From Sphingobacteriales bacterium (GTDB taxonomy: Bacteria > Bacteroidota > Bacteroidia > Chitinophagales > JADIYW01), in assembly GCA_016721245.1 (NCBI GenBank), contig JADKIQ010000007.1, forward strand, positions 186,001 through 250,000: 64,000 bases of DNA, read 5' to 3'. Position 1 is the first letter of the stretch; every line of letters begins with the position of its first letter. Shown here one piece after another: positions 53,134-61,789 of this stretch. The translations under genes and the position numbers were made by a program. The notes below the pieces were generated by a model. That model saw only the letters and a list, made by a program, of their open reading frames with translations. It made no database searches and was not told the DNA's origin.

Positions 53134-53152
53134 CATTCATCTACGATGAATG
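53134..53152. other. Hairpin between the Rieske and murF-alr genes
   Basis: CATTCATC (53134-53141), TAC, GATGAATG (53145-53152). There is no T-run after it on the plus strand, so a terminator role is doubtful. The remaining part of this 210-base gap holds only AT-rich sequence and a promoter-like box at 53216. Confidence 0.35.
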
Positions 53153-53215
53153 TCTATGTCTTATCTTTGGCTGAACGAATAAATCTGACAAGCCCATAAT
53201 TCTTTACGTACTATG

Positions 53216-53223
53216 TACCTTTG
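53216..53223 (+). promoter_or_regulatory. -7 box TACCTTTG before murF-alr
   Basis: TACCTTTG matches TAnnTTTG and ends 29 bases before the ATG at 53253. A second match, TATCTTTG, lies at 53162-53169. No good -33 element was found for either. Confidence 0.45.
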
Positions 53224-53252
53224 TGTTTTAAAAAAATATTCGCGACAAGAAA

Positions 53253-55715
53253 ATGAAATATAGCATTGTTGAAATAAATAAGATTGTAAACGGAAAATTT
53301 CTTCAGGAAAGGGAAGATATTGTTATTACACATGTCTGCATTGATACGCGACAAATTACCAATGCGGCCGGCAGTTTATTTTTCTGTTTAGTGGCCAGAA
53401 ACGATGGCCATCAGCATATTGAAACGGCGTATAAAAAAGGAATCCGTAATTTCATTGTTTCCAAAGAAATGGAAACAAATACATTTACAGATGCTTCCTT
53501 TGTTTTAGTAGAAAATACCACCGTAGCCTTACAGCAGCTGGCTAAATATCATCGCGAACAGTTCAACATTCCGGTGATTGGTATTACCGGCAGCAACGGC
53601 AAAACCATTGTAAAAGAATGGCTATATCAATTACTGGCTTCTGAAATGAAAGTGGTTAAAAGTCCGAAAAGCTATAACTCACAGGTAGGTGTGCCGCTTT
53701 CCGTGCTAAACATGGAAAAAGAGTATGAACTGGCTATTTTCGAGGCCGGTATTTCCACTGTGGGTGAAATGGAAAACCTGCAGAAAATTATTCAACCAAC
53801 CATCGGAATACTCACCAATATAGGCTCCGCACACGATGCAGGTTTTTCTTCCGCTGAAGAAAAAATTAAAGAAAAACTGAAATTATTTGAAGACTGCACG
53901 GCGGTGATTTATAGTGATAAATACCTTGACAGTCCGGAGCCCATAGTCCATAGCGCACGCTTTATTAGTTTTGGGGATGGTGAAACTTCAACACTAATCA
54001 TAAAACAAAAAGAAAAGAAAAAAAACTCAACCATTGTAGAAATCAATTCTACAGCATTCAACATTCATCATTCAACATTCAACATTCCGTTTACCGATGA
54101 AGCATCCATAGAAAACTGCCTGCATTGCGTGGTGACCTTATTATACTTAGGATTTTCTTTAGAAAAAATACAAACCAAAATCTTATCGCTGCGTAATTTA
54201 CCGATGCGTCTGGAACTGAAATACGGCATAAATAACTGCACCATCATAGATGATTCCTACAGTGCAGATTTTCACTCGCTGCAAATAGCTTTAGATTTTC
54301 TGAAACAACAGGAATCAAAAAAGAAAAAGACGCTCATTATTTCCGAGTTTGAAGAATCCGGATTGAGTGAAAAAGATTTCATCCAGAAATTGAAAACCGT
54401 TTTGCAGCAAAATTCATTTGATAAATTGATTGGTGTAGGAAAATCTTTTATGCAGCATATCGAATCCTTAGCGTATACAATTAAAGAATGGTATGTTTTT
54501 GAAAGCACTGAACAACTGATTGCACAGTTTAATGTGCTGAAATTTGAAAATGAACTGATCTTATTAAAAGGCGCCCGTAAATTCAGTTTTGAAAAGATTA
54601 CTGCACAACTTATCGGACAGACACATGCCACCGTTTTGGAAGTCAACCTGAATGCCCTGATCAACAATCTGAATGTGTACAAAAATTACTTGCCTAAAGA
54701 AACCGGTGTGATTGCGATGGTGAAGGCTTTTTCATACGGCAGCGGAAGCACAGAAGTTGCCAGCTTGCTGGAAAAACAGCATATTGATTATTTAGCGGTG
54801 GCTTATACAGATGAAGGCGTTGCGCTCAGAAAAGATGGCATTAAAACACCTATAATGGTGATGAATCCGGATGCGGTGGATTTTGACAGAATGCAGGAAT
54901 ACCATCTGGAACCGGAAATTTATTCCTTACAGATTTTACAACAGCTGATAGAAAAAATCGGGCACCACGAAATGGACATTCACATCAAGCTCGAAACCGG
55001 CATGAACCGTTTAGGATTTGTGGAGAGTGAACAGGAAGAACTGATTGCGGTTTTACATCAACATAAAAATATACACGTAAAAACAGTCTTCTCGCATTTG
55101 GCGGCCAGCGAAGACGAACAGCTGGATAGTTTTACAAAAGAGCAAATCAGTATCTTCAAAAGATTGTCTGAAACGTTTATCGCTTCGTTTAATTATCCGG
55201 TAAAAAAACACCTGCTCAACTCCAGTGGCATCCTACGTTTTCCGGAAGCTCATTACGATTATGTTCGCTTAGGCATCGGATTATATGGCGTAGACAGTTC
55301 CGCCACCATTCAGGAAAAGTTGTTGCCTATCGGAAAATTAAAAACAAGAGTGGCACAAATCAAACAGGTTCCGAAAGGAGAAACGATTGGCTATTCCCGA
55401 AAAGGAGTAGCTGAGAAGGATATAAAAATCGGCATACTGGCAATCGGTTATGCGGATGGCTACGACAGACGTTTCGGCAACGGCACAGGTGAAGTGTTTA
55501 TTGCAGGACAGCGAGCAAAAATTATCGGCAATATCTGCATGGATATGTGCATGGCGGACATCACGCATATAGATGGCGTGAACGATGGAGATGAATGTGA
55601 GATTTACGGTAAAGAAATTTCCATTATTGAGCAGGCAAAAAAAATCGGAACCATTTCTTATGAACTTCTGACACGTATTTCATCGAGAGTGAAAAGGCTG
55701 TATTATCTGGATTAA
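53253..55715 (+). CDS. murF-alr: Bifunctional MurF / alanine racemase
   Basis: The 820-residue fusion joins two wall enzymes. The N-terminal MurF half adds D-Ala-D-Ala to the UDP-MurNAc-tripeptide, with the ATP site VIGITGSNGKTIVKEWL (about 108-124) and PKSYNSQVGVPLSVLN. The C-terminal half is a PLP-dependent alanine racemase: VIAMVKAFSYGSGSTE (PLP Lys), LETGMNRLGF, RLGIGLYGVDSS (with the catalytic Tyr) and CMDMCMADIT. This fusion is typical of Bacteroidota. In the MurF part, residues about 268-279 (AFNIHHSTFNIP) are coded by a heptamer array, and PIVHSARF at about 230 by two CCATAGY units. Confidence 0.94.
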   Translation: MKYSIVEINKIVNGKFLQEREDIVITHVCIDTRQITNAAGSLFFCLVARNDGHQHIETAYKKGIRNFIVSKEMETNTFTDASFVLVENTTVALQQLAKYHREQFNIPVIGITGSNGKTIVKEWLYQLLASEMKVVKSPKSYNSQVGVPLSVLNMEKEYELAIFEAGISTVGEMENLQKIIQPTIGILTNIGSAHDAGFSSAEEKIKEKLKLFEDCTAVIYSDKYLDSPEPIVHSARFISFGDGETSTLIIKQKEKKKNSTIVEINSTAFNIHHSTFNIPFTDEASIENCLHCVVTLLYLGFSLEKIQTKILSLRNLPMRLELKYGINNCTIIDDSYSADFHSLQIALDFLKQQESKKKKTLIISEFEESGLSEKDFIQKLKTVLQQNSFDKLIGVGKSFMQHIESLAYTIKEWYVFESTEQLIAQFNVLKFENELILLKGARKFSFEKITAQLIGQTHATVLEVNLNALINNLNVYKNYLPKETGVIAMVKAFSYGSGSTEVASLLEKQHIDYLAVAYTDEGVALRKDGIKTPIMVMNPDAVDFDRMQEYHLEPEIYSLQILQQLIEKIGHHEMDIHIKLETGMNRLGFVESEQEELIAVLHQHKNIHVKTVFSHLAASEDEQLDSFTKEQISIFKRLSETFIASFNYPVKKHLLNSSGILRFPEAHYDYVRLGIGLYGVDSSATIQEKLLPIGKLKTRVAQIKQVPKGETIGYSRKGVAEKDIKIGILAIGYADGYDRRFGNGTGEVFIAGQRAKIIGNICMDMCMADITHIDGVNDGDECEIYGKEISIIEQAKKIGTISYELLTRISSRVKRLYYLD
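54055..54089 (+). repeat. Heptamer tandem array inside murF-alr
   Basis: Five 7-bp units: CATTCAA, CATTCAT, CATTCAA, CATTCAA, CATTCCG. They are in frame and encode a loop (FNIHHSTFNIP) in the MurF part. Two further 7-bp units (CCATAGT, CCATAGC) lie at 53941-53954. Confidence 0.7.
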
Positions 55716-55724
55716 ATAACAAAG

Positions 55725-55919
55725 ATGTTCAAAGTAAATGCATATATCTTCGGTGGGATATTTTTAATTGCAGCAATTATTCGTCAAACTATAATTGAGC
55801 TTATAGACCACGACAGTTATGATGGTTTTATTTTTGGTCCTGTATTCGTTTTTATTGGAATTATCTGGATAAAAGAAGGTCTTAAGAAAAGAAAAGAATT
55901 AAGTAAAACAGAAGAATAA
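55725..55919 (+). CDS. Small membrane protein
   Basis: The 64-residue product has a first hydrophobic segment (VNAYIFGGIFLIAAIIRQTI), a polar stretch, a second segment (FIFGPVFVFIGIIWIKEGL) and a basic/acidic tail ending TEE. No family is recognised. It lies nine bases after murF-alr and is likely cotranscribed with it. Its stop abuts the stop of the opposing gene at 55920, inside an 18-bp palindrome. Confidence 0.55.
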   Translation: MFKVNAYIFGGIFLIAAIIRQTIIELIDHDSYDGFIFGPVFVFIGIIWIKEGLKKRKELSKTEE

Positions 55920-55937
55920 TTATTCTTCCGTTTTTTC
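55912..55937. terminator. Palindrome over two abutting stop codons
   Basis: GAAGAATAATTATTCTTC (55912-55929) is a perfect 18-bp palindrome covering the last codons (EE and stop) of both converging genes, followed by CGTTTTTTC on the plus strand. As RNA it forms a 7-bp stem with a 4-base loop, suitable for a terminator in the plus direction. Confidence 0.5.
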
Positions 55938-57251
55938 TTCAGTAGCTTCTTGTTCTGTTGTTGTTTCTGTATTCACAACCGTTTCAACTTCAGGTGTGTT
56001 TTCAGCCTCAATCTCGATTGCTTTAGTTTCAATTACTTCGTCTTCAACAACAACCTCATCTTTTGCTTCAACAATTTCTTCTGATTTTATTTCAGTTTCT
56101 GCACTTTCATGCTCACTTTCACTTATTACTTTGGTTTCTTTTTTTGCCTGCCTTTTTGCTTCCATCTCTTCTTGTTTAGCGGCTTCTTCCTGCTCTCGTT
56201 TTATACGCAATTCTTCACGTTCCTGTTGTTGTTTCTTTTCTTTTTCAATATCGGCTTTTAGCTGAGCAATTGTCTGCTTAATGCCTTCCGCTTTCGTTTC
56301 TTTTTCTTTCGTTCTGCTCAGTATATCACCGAAACGGCTTTTCAATTCATCTACAGAAAGCTTGCCGCGCGTATAATGCTGCATTTTTTCCACCTGCATC
56401 TGATAACTTTCGTTGTCACGCTTAATAGAATCTTTCAGGCCATCCAGTATTTTGGTGAGCTGTGCAATTCTTCCCTGTGTTTTGCTTACGATTTCTGTCA
56501 TTCTGTATTTTCGCAAATCATCAAAGATGGCATTGACCTGATTGTAAATAGTACGCTTGTGATTCCAGCGTATGGCAGCATCTTTTAATTCTGTCTGAAT
56601 TTTTTTCAGTTCTTCAAAAATAAATTTCCATTGGTCGCTGTAAATTAATTTTGACTGCAGGTCTTCAATTCTCTTGTAGTAATTTTTTACTAATACCGCA
56701 TTTGCCTGATCTTCATTTTCATTGTTAATGCGTTTTACGGCTTTCAACGCTTCAAAAATGGAGTTGATTTTATCTTTTAATACAGTGGTTTGCTCCCACG
56801 ATATTTCATTTTTTTTCTGGTAAGAGGCTATTTTTTCCCATTGTGCTTTCGCTTTATCCCATAACGACTGGTCATATTCTGCTACCACTGAAGCTTTTTC
56901 TTCCAGCAGTTTCACTTCATCGCTCAATAACTGATTGATTTTGGAACTCATTAGTTTTTTGCCCCATTTGTGCTGCGACTGCAGGACAACATCGAGTCTG
57001 TCCACTTTTACTTCTTCTGGTAAAATCGTATCGCTATTTGCATCTATCTCCCAATGAATGGCATTTTCCGGAAATGTAAATTCACCTCCGTTTTTCCATT
57101 CTACAAATACGGCATCCTGAATTTCTTTGGTAACCTCTTCTTTCGGGAAAGCGTGAATGTGGATTTTTGCTGTTTCCTCATCTAAATGGATAGCGATTAA
57201 GGCTTTTCTGTCGGTGCCGATTTCGCCCCATAATACTAGTCGTGTGTTCAT
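55920..57251 (-). CDS. Long coiled-coil protein with acidic C-terminus
   Basis: The 443-residue protein has an N-terminal globular part (RLVLWGEIGTDRKALIAIHLDEETAKIHIHAFPKE), followed by a helical middle with regularly spaced Trp and charged residues (AQWEKIAS, QWKFIFEELKKIQTELKDAAIRWNHKR), a Lys/Glu/Gln-rich coiled coil (about 330-375) and a very acidic tail (about 380-443, Glu/Val/Thr). The repeated middle resembles DUF349-type helical repeats, but I do not claim the family. It has no signal peptide and is likely cytoplasmic. Function unknown. Confidence 0.55.
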   Translation of the reverse strand: MNTRLVLWGEIGTDRKALIAIHLDEETAKIHIHAFPKEEVTKEIQDAVFVEWKNGGEFTFPENAIHWEIDANSDTILPEEVKVDRLDVVLQSQHKWGKKLMSSKINQLLSDEVKLLEEKASVVAEYDQSLWDKAKAQWEKIASYQKKNEISWEQTTVLKDKINSIFEALKAVKRINNENEDQANAVLVKNYYKRIEDLQSKLIYSDQWKFIFEELKKIQTELKDAAIRWNHKRTIYNQVNAIFDDLRKYRMTEIVSKTQGRIAQLTKILDGLKDSIKRDNESYQMQVEKMQHYTRGKLSVDELKSRFGDILSRTKEKETKAEGIKQTIAQLKADIEKEKKQQQEREELRIKREQEEAAKQEEMEAKRQAKKETKVISESEHESAETEIKSEEIVEAKDEVVVEDEVIETKAIEIEAENTPEVETVVNTETTTEQEATEEKTEE

Positions 57252-57256
57252 GATAA

Positions 57257-57291
57257 AAGTCGTAAGTAGTAAGTAATAAGTCCTAAATATG
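57257..57291. repeat. Heptamer tandem array upstream of the coiled-coil gene
   Basis: Five 7-bp units: AAGTCGT, AAGTAGT, AAGTAAT, AAGTCCT, AAATATG. It lies just before the start of the minus-strand coiled-coil gene (57251). Confidence 0.65.
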
Positions 57292-57352
57292 TGCCGGTAA
57301 ACCCAGCAACATATTTACGATAATCAATTTTGTAATGAATAATCTGTTTAAT

Positions 57353-57382
57353 AAAAAAACAGTTTGCAATACATGCAAACTG
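57353..57382 (-). terminator. Terminator after the 57408 gene
   Basis: On the plus strand CAGTTTGCA (57360-57368), five bases, TGCAAACTG (57374-57382), preceded by AAAAAAA. In the minus direction this is a 9-bp hairpin with a T-run, after the stop at 57408. The stem CAGTTTGC/GCAAACTG is also present in the terminator of the paralogous gene at 58147. Confidence 0.8.
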
Positions 57383-57407
57383 CGATACAAAATTAGAAAA
57401 TTATTGG

Positions 57408-58097
57408 TTAATTTTTCAGTGTTGCTCGTTTTGTTTTTATGGTTTCAATTATTTGCTGCTGCAATGAAATCTGTTGTTGTTTGGCTGCCTGATCAGCATC
57501 ATATTTTGTTATTTCCTGTTCCATTTTTTTAATTTTTGATTTGGATTCCTCAATTGTTTTTAGCGCTTTTTCTTTGCTTTTTTGTAAGGATTTTAATTCC
57601 TTATTCAGGGATTTTAAGGATTTTTCCTCTGCTTTCTGCTGGCTGCTAACAGCCACAACTGCCTGATTCTGTGCAAACTCTTTAATAACAGCTTCCATTG
57701 CCGCGTGTTGTGTGCCATATGCGTAAGAGGTAATAAAAGCACCGCCTAAATCAGTAAAAAAAGTAACTTTTGAACCATTGTCTACGGGCGTGACGATTGC
57801 ATAGATATCAAGGGTATTGGCGCTCACGGTAGGGATTCTTGCATTATCCAGCAATATTTCCGGAGATTTTTTCTCGCTGATTAATTTTGCATCCAGTTTT
57901 TTGCTTAATTTTTTCAGTCCTTCCTTAGCCTGTTTTATACTAGTTCCGTTTAATATAACCTCAATTCCGTTTTGTTCACCTTTGCTCATAAACTGCCGTA
58001 CTTCATTCGTGGTAAATTGAGATTGTGCGTTTGCAAAAGAAAATGACAATAAAATAAGTGAAAGTGTGCTCGTTATTTTTAATAATCTGTTTTTCAT
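57408..58097 (-). CDS. Secreted hypothetical protein, tandem paralogue 1
   Basis: The 229-residue product has a signal peptide (FANAQS) and, directly after it, QFTTNEVRQFMSKGEQNGIEVILNG, a small mixed alpha/beta domain (to about residue 140), followed by a long Lys/Glu/Gln-rich coiled coil (about 150-229, ending in QQQISLQQQIIETIKTKRATL). No family is recognised. It is a close paralogue of 58188, next to it on the same strand. A coiled coil at the C-terminus could mediate oligomerisation (inference). Confidence 0.65.
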   Translation of the reverse strand: MKNRLLKITSTLSLILLSFSFANAQSQFTTNEVRQFMSKGEQNGIEVILNGTSIKQAKEGLKKLSKKLDAKLISEKKSPEILLDNARIPTVSANTLDIYAIVTPVDNGSKVTFFTDLGGAFITSYAYGTQHAAMEAVIKEFAQNQAVVAVSSQQKAEEKSLKSLNKELKSLQKSKEKALKTIEESKSKIKKMEQEITKYDADQAAKQQQISLQQQIIETIKTKRATLKN

Positions 58098-58146
58098 ATT
58101 TATATCCTTTTTGTTTTAAAATCAAATCTGCCTACTACATAAAAAA

Positions 58147-58168
58147 GCAGTTTGCATAAGCAAACTGC
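58147..58168 (-). terminator. Terminator after the 58188 gene
   Basis: On the plus strand GCAGTTTGC (58147-58155), ATAA, GCAAACTGC (58160-58168), preceded by AAAAAA at 58141-58146. It acts in the minus direction and has nearly the same stem as that at 57360, so the terminator was duplicated with the gene. Confidence 0.8.
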
Positions 58169-58187
58169 CATTATCAATTATGTCTGT

Positions 58188-58871
58188 TTAATTTAAAGTT
58201 GCTCTTTTTGTTTTTACCGTTTCAATTATTTGCTGTTGTAAAGAAATCTGTTGTTGCTTAGCCGTCTGATCCGCATCATTTTTTGTGATGTCTGCTTCGC
58301 GTTGTTTAATTAATGCTTTTGCTTTTTCAATATCTTTTAAATACCCTTCTTTATCTTTTACTAAATCTTTCAAGTCACCATTCAGTGTTTTTAATATTTT
58401 CTCTTCGCTTTTTTGCTGGTCTTCTACCACTACAACAGCCTGGTCTTTAGCAAATTTTTTGATAGATGCTTCCAAGCCTGCATACTGTGAGCCGTATGCT
58501 GCTGAAGAAACAAATGCACCACCCAAATCGGAGAAGATGGTTACTTTGGAACCGTTGTCTACAGGCGTTACAACAGCATACATATCTATCGCGTTAGCAC
58601 TTACCGTTGGCATTTGTGCATTATCAATAAAAATTTCCGGGTTTTTCTTATCGCGAACAATCTTCGCTTTCATCTTTTTTCCCCATTTTTCTACTGCATC
58701 TTTCGCATCTTCAGGCTTGGTACCGTTTAATATAATTTCTATACCGTTTTGTTCGCCTTTACTCATAAACTGACGAACTTCATTGGTGGTAAATTGGGAT
58801 TGTGCATTTGCCGTTGCAAATGAAAGAGCCAGCACTGCTGTAAAAATGGATAATTTCAAAATTTTTTTCAT
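58188..58871 (-). CDS. Secreted hypothetical protein, tandem paralogue 2
   Basis: The product of about 227 residues has a signal peptide (TANAQS) and the same domain order as 57408. The N-terminal block QSQFTTNEVRQFMSKGEQNG and the middle VSANAIDMYAVVTPVDNGSKV are nearly identical in both; the coiled-coil half differs more. The ATG at 58871 starts the signal peptide MKKILKLS; an ATG at 58895 would overlap the upstream gene by 11 bases. It lies 13 bases after the PorE-like gene and may be its operon partner. Confidence 0.65.
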   Translation of the reverse strand: MKKILKLSIFTAVLALSFATANAQSQFTTNEVRQFMSKGEQNGIEIILNGTKPEDAKDAVEKWGKKMKAKIVRDKKNPEIFIDNAQMPTVSANAIDMYAVVTPVDNGSKVTIFSDLGGAFVSSAAYGSQYAGLEASIKKFAKDQAVVVVEDQQKSEEKILKTLNGDLKDLVKDKEGYLKDIEKAKALIKQREADITKNDADQTAKQQQISLQQQIIETVKTKRATLN

Positions 58872-58884
58872 GTAATTTAATTTA

Positions 58885-61779
58885 TTATTTAACAATTCCT
58901 GTTACTTTATCTTTGTTGTACTGCAAAATAAATGCCACAAAATATCCTTGTGAACGCACAAGTTCTAATACTTCTTTTGCTCTTTCCAGTGACTCAAAAT
59001 TTCCCAGGCGATAAATATATCGTTCATATGCTTTTATTTCTTCTACTTTTCCCAGTGCTTCAAATTCAGGAAATTTGATATTCCCCTGATCGTAGCTTGC
59101 CAATTGAACTTTGAAATAAATATCCGGTAAAACTTCTGCTGGTGCTACCGGTTGAATCTTCTTTTCTTCTACAGACGGTATTGTTTCTTTTGCAGATAGT
59201 GGTTTTTCCTGTGGCGTCACTGAAACAGGATTTGTTTTTGACGGCTCAGGCACGCTTACCTCTTTTACTATTTTCTCTTTCAATTCTTCCACTGCTTCTG
59301 AAGGCGAAGGCGTAATTTGTTCCGTTACTTTTGGTATTGATTCAACTACAGGTTCTTTTTTTAGTTCCGGTTGAACTTTCACTTCTTCCACTTTTGCAAC
59401 AACTTCTTCCTTAAGAGGCTCAGCCACATTTTCCTGCTCTTTATCTACTACCTCTTCTGTTTTCTTCTCTTCAATAATCTTTACTTTTTTTGATTTCTTT
59501 GTACTTACCATATCTGCTGCTAACTGTGGCACTTCATTATCTTTTATTATTACCGGTTTAACGTCCTTTATTTCTGTTGTTGCCTCTTTAGCCGGAATAT
59601 CTTTTTCTAATGACTTTTCCGTTGCCTTTACATTTTCAACAACTATATCTTTTGCCTTATCGTCTTTTGGTCCTACAACTATTGTTTGTTTTTCGATTGT
59701 TTTATTTTCTGTTAGGGCCTTAGGTGTTTCTTGCTGAACTGCAGGTGCAGATACTGTTACTTTAGGTTTTGTAGATTTATTCATTTGCGCAGCTTGCGGA
59801 TTATCTGCAGCAATTACTTTTAATAATGAATCAATTTTTGCCTGTGTAATAGGCTCATGTTTTTCAGAAGAAATGACAGCACCAGTATTTTTATCCGGAA
59901 ATTTGATATTCATATCCGTCGGCACATTACCGGGTTTATATACCTTATTTTCTGTTAGTTTGAATTTATTACCAGTTAGTAAATAGTCACGAACCTTCAC
60001 GCTGTTTCTTTCCAAACCGAACGTGGTTAATTCATCTGTAATTTTATTTTCCTGATTTTCAAAAATGATTTTATAATTATTGTTGAGTAATAATTTTATT
60101 TCAAACTTTCCGCTGGAGTCAACGTCCACTTCCCTTAGTTTTTGAGTGGTGTAATTCACCATTCTCATTTTTGCTTTTGCAGCCGGCTTGTTTGTGGCGG
60201 CATCCGTTACCTTTCCTGTAAATACAATGTAATTATCCAGCGATAAATTATTTGTTGCACCTTTGGAAATACTGAACTGTGCATCCGGTTTCAGCAAGGC
60301 TTCTGCTATCACAGAATCGCCGCTCATTTTTCCGAAAGAATTTATTTTGAGCGTAATGGGTCTGTAATTGTCTTTTGAGATTTTAAGCGTGTAATTCTTT
60401 TCCTTATTAATCTGAAATAGCGCTTTTCCTGTTTCATCCGTAACGCCTTCAAATAATTTTTCTGTGCCTTCAAATACCTGCACCAAAGCGTAGTCTATCA
60501 GCTTTTCAGAAAAAGTATCATTGGTATTTACGATTAGTTTTAAATTAAACGGCGTAAATCGATACACATCAAAACCACCTTTTCCGCCGGATCTGTTGGA
60601 AGAAAGATAGCCGGTTTTTGTTTCATTGTCATAAATCACGCTAACATCATCTCCTGCGGAATTTAGCGGTGCTGTTTGCATCAATACATCCTGCCAGACA
60701 TTTGCCGTGTTTTTTGCCGTGTAAATATCAAAGCCGCCGAATCCGCCATCTCTGTCAGAAGAAAAATAGAGGGTGTTATTTTTTCCATCCTGCAGTACAA
60801 ATGGATTTATTTCATTTGCAGAAGAATTTAATAATTTACCCAGATTTTTAGGCGCAGACCACTTGTCTTTTACCAGCACACTTTCCCAGATATCAAAACC
60901 ACCGAAACCTCCCGGCTGATTAGATGAAAAATAAACAGCCGTTCCTTCTGCATTAAATGCAGGATTCTTTAGCGTAATTCCTTCTGTGTTAAATGGAAAA
61001 GGCTTCACATTTAAAAAACTGCCGCCCAGATAATCTGCCGTGTAAATTTTCTCTGTTTTGTTTTTTCCTTTCTTAGATGATGCTTTTTCATCTCTCGCAG
61101 AAAAGACCAAGGTGTTTCCGTCTTGCGAAAAAGATAAACCGGTAATTATTAATTTCGGAACATTATTGTTATACGCTTTTACGGGTGGTGTAAAATATTC
61201 AAACTCCCGGACTGCCTGATAAATTTCATAGGTAGGTTTATCATCTTTACTATTCGTGTTTTTAATTGTTACATAAACGGGATTGGTTCTTAGCACTGCC
61301 ACATTCGTTTCATCAGCAGAAGTGTTGTAGGTGTAATTTTCCAGTTTGTAATTGTAAGATAATGCGGAAGATTTTAAAATTTTCTCACACTGATTGGCTA
61401 AATCCATTACTTTATTTACATCGCCTGTGAGCGCTGCATACATCAGGTATCCGTCAAGTGCTTTCTGATATTCGCCCATTAAACGGTTCGTATTAGCATA
61501 ATTAAACAGGTTCACTTTTGAGGTGTTAATCAGCTGGCTTTCCTTATCATACCATTCCATTGCGGTGGCGTATTCTTTTTTCTTCACATACAACTCTGCT
61601 ATTTTAAAAGCATCCTGCGGGTCGCGGTTATCTCCGTAATATCTTCCTTTGTAGTACTCAATTACTTTATCGATGCCGCCGCCGGCTATCAATTTACTGA
61701 TGTAGGTAGCGTCCCATTTTTTAGCAAATGACATGCTGACCATTATCATCATACCAACTATAAAAAATATTCTCTTCAT
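58885..61779 (-). CDS. PorE-like TPR/PD40 protein with C-terminal SPOR domain
   Basis: The product of about 964 residues has a signal peptide (SMSFAK), TPR-like helices (about 20-140), a PD40/beta-propeller region with repeated SSNQPGGFGGFDIW and SSDRDGGFGGFDIY blades, two carboxypeptidase-regulatory-like beta-sandwiches (about 440-610), a long charged Pro/Glu/Lys/Val linker (about 640-870) and a C-terminal SPOR domain (FKVQLASYDQGNIKFPEFEALGK ... YRLGNFESLERAKEVLELVR). PorE and its relatives end in an OmpA domain; here SPOR, which binds denuded glycan strands, takes that place. The ATG 61779 is ten bases past the polA stop. Confidence 0.75.
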   Translation of the reverse strand: MKRIFFIVGMMIMVSMSFAKKWDATYISKLIAGGGIDKVIEYYKGRYYGDNRDPQDAFKIAELYVKKKEYATAMEWYDKESQLINTSKVNLFNYANTNRLMGEYQKALDGYLMYAALTGDVNKVMDLANQCEKILKSSALSYNYKLENYTYNTSADETNVAVLRTNPVYVTIKNTNSKDDKPTYEIYQAVREFEYFTPPVKAYNNNVPKLIITGLSFSQDGNTLVFSARDEKASSKKGKNKTEKIYTADYLGGSFLNVKPFPFNTEGITLKNPAFNAEGTAVYFSSNQPGGFGGFDIWESVLVKDKWSAPKNLGKLLNSSANEINPFVLQDGKNNTLYFSSDRDGGFGGFDIYTAKNTANVWQDVLMQTAPLNSAGDDVSVIYDNETKTGYLSSNRSGGKGGFDVYRFTPFNLKLIVNTNDTFSEKLIDYALVQVFEGTEKLFEGVTDETGKALFQINKEKNYTLKISKDNYRPITLKINSFGKMSGDSVIAEALLKPDAQFSISKGATNNLSLDNYIVFTGKVTDAATNKPAAKAKMRMVNYTTQKLREVDVDSSGKFEIKLLLNNNYKIIFENQENKITDELTTFGLERNSVKVRDYLLTGNKFKLTENKVYKPGNVPTDMNIKFPDKNTGAVISSEKHEPITQAKIDSLLKVIAADNPQAAQMNKSTKPKVTVSAPAVQQETPKALTENKTIEKQTIVVGPKDDKAKDIVVENVKATEKSLEKDIPAKEATTEIKDVKPVIIKDNEVPQLAADMVSTKKSKKVKIIEEKKTEEVVDKEQENVAEPLKEEVVAKVEEVKVQPELKKEPVVESIPKVTEQITPSPSEAVEELKEKIVKEVSVPEPSKTNPVSVTPQEKPLSAKETIPSVEEKKIQPVAPAEVLPDIYFKVQLASYDQGNIKFPEFEALGKVEEIKAYERYIYRLGNFESLERAKEVLELVRSQGYFVAFILQYNKDKVTGIVK

Positions 61780-61789
61780 ATATTCTTTC

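Noticed and set aside
53134..53152. Terminator for the Rieske gene
   Set aside because: The 8-bp hairpin has no T-run on the plus strand; listed only as a hairpin.
11866..57291. Short tandem repeats as a possible CRISPR or satellite array
   Set aside because: The period is 7 bp, units are degenerate and there are no spacers; tracts are 21-42 bp. They are tandem repeats, not CRISPR.
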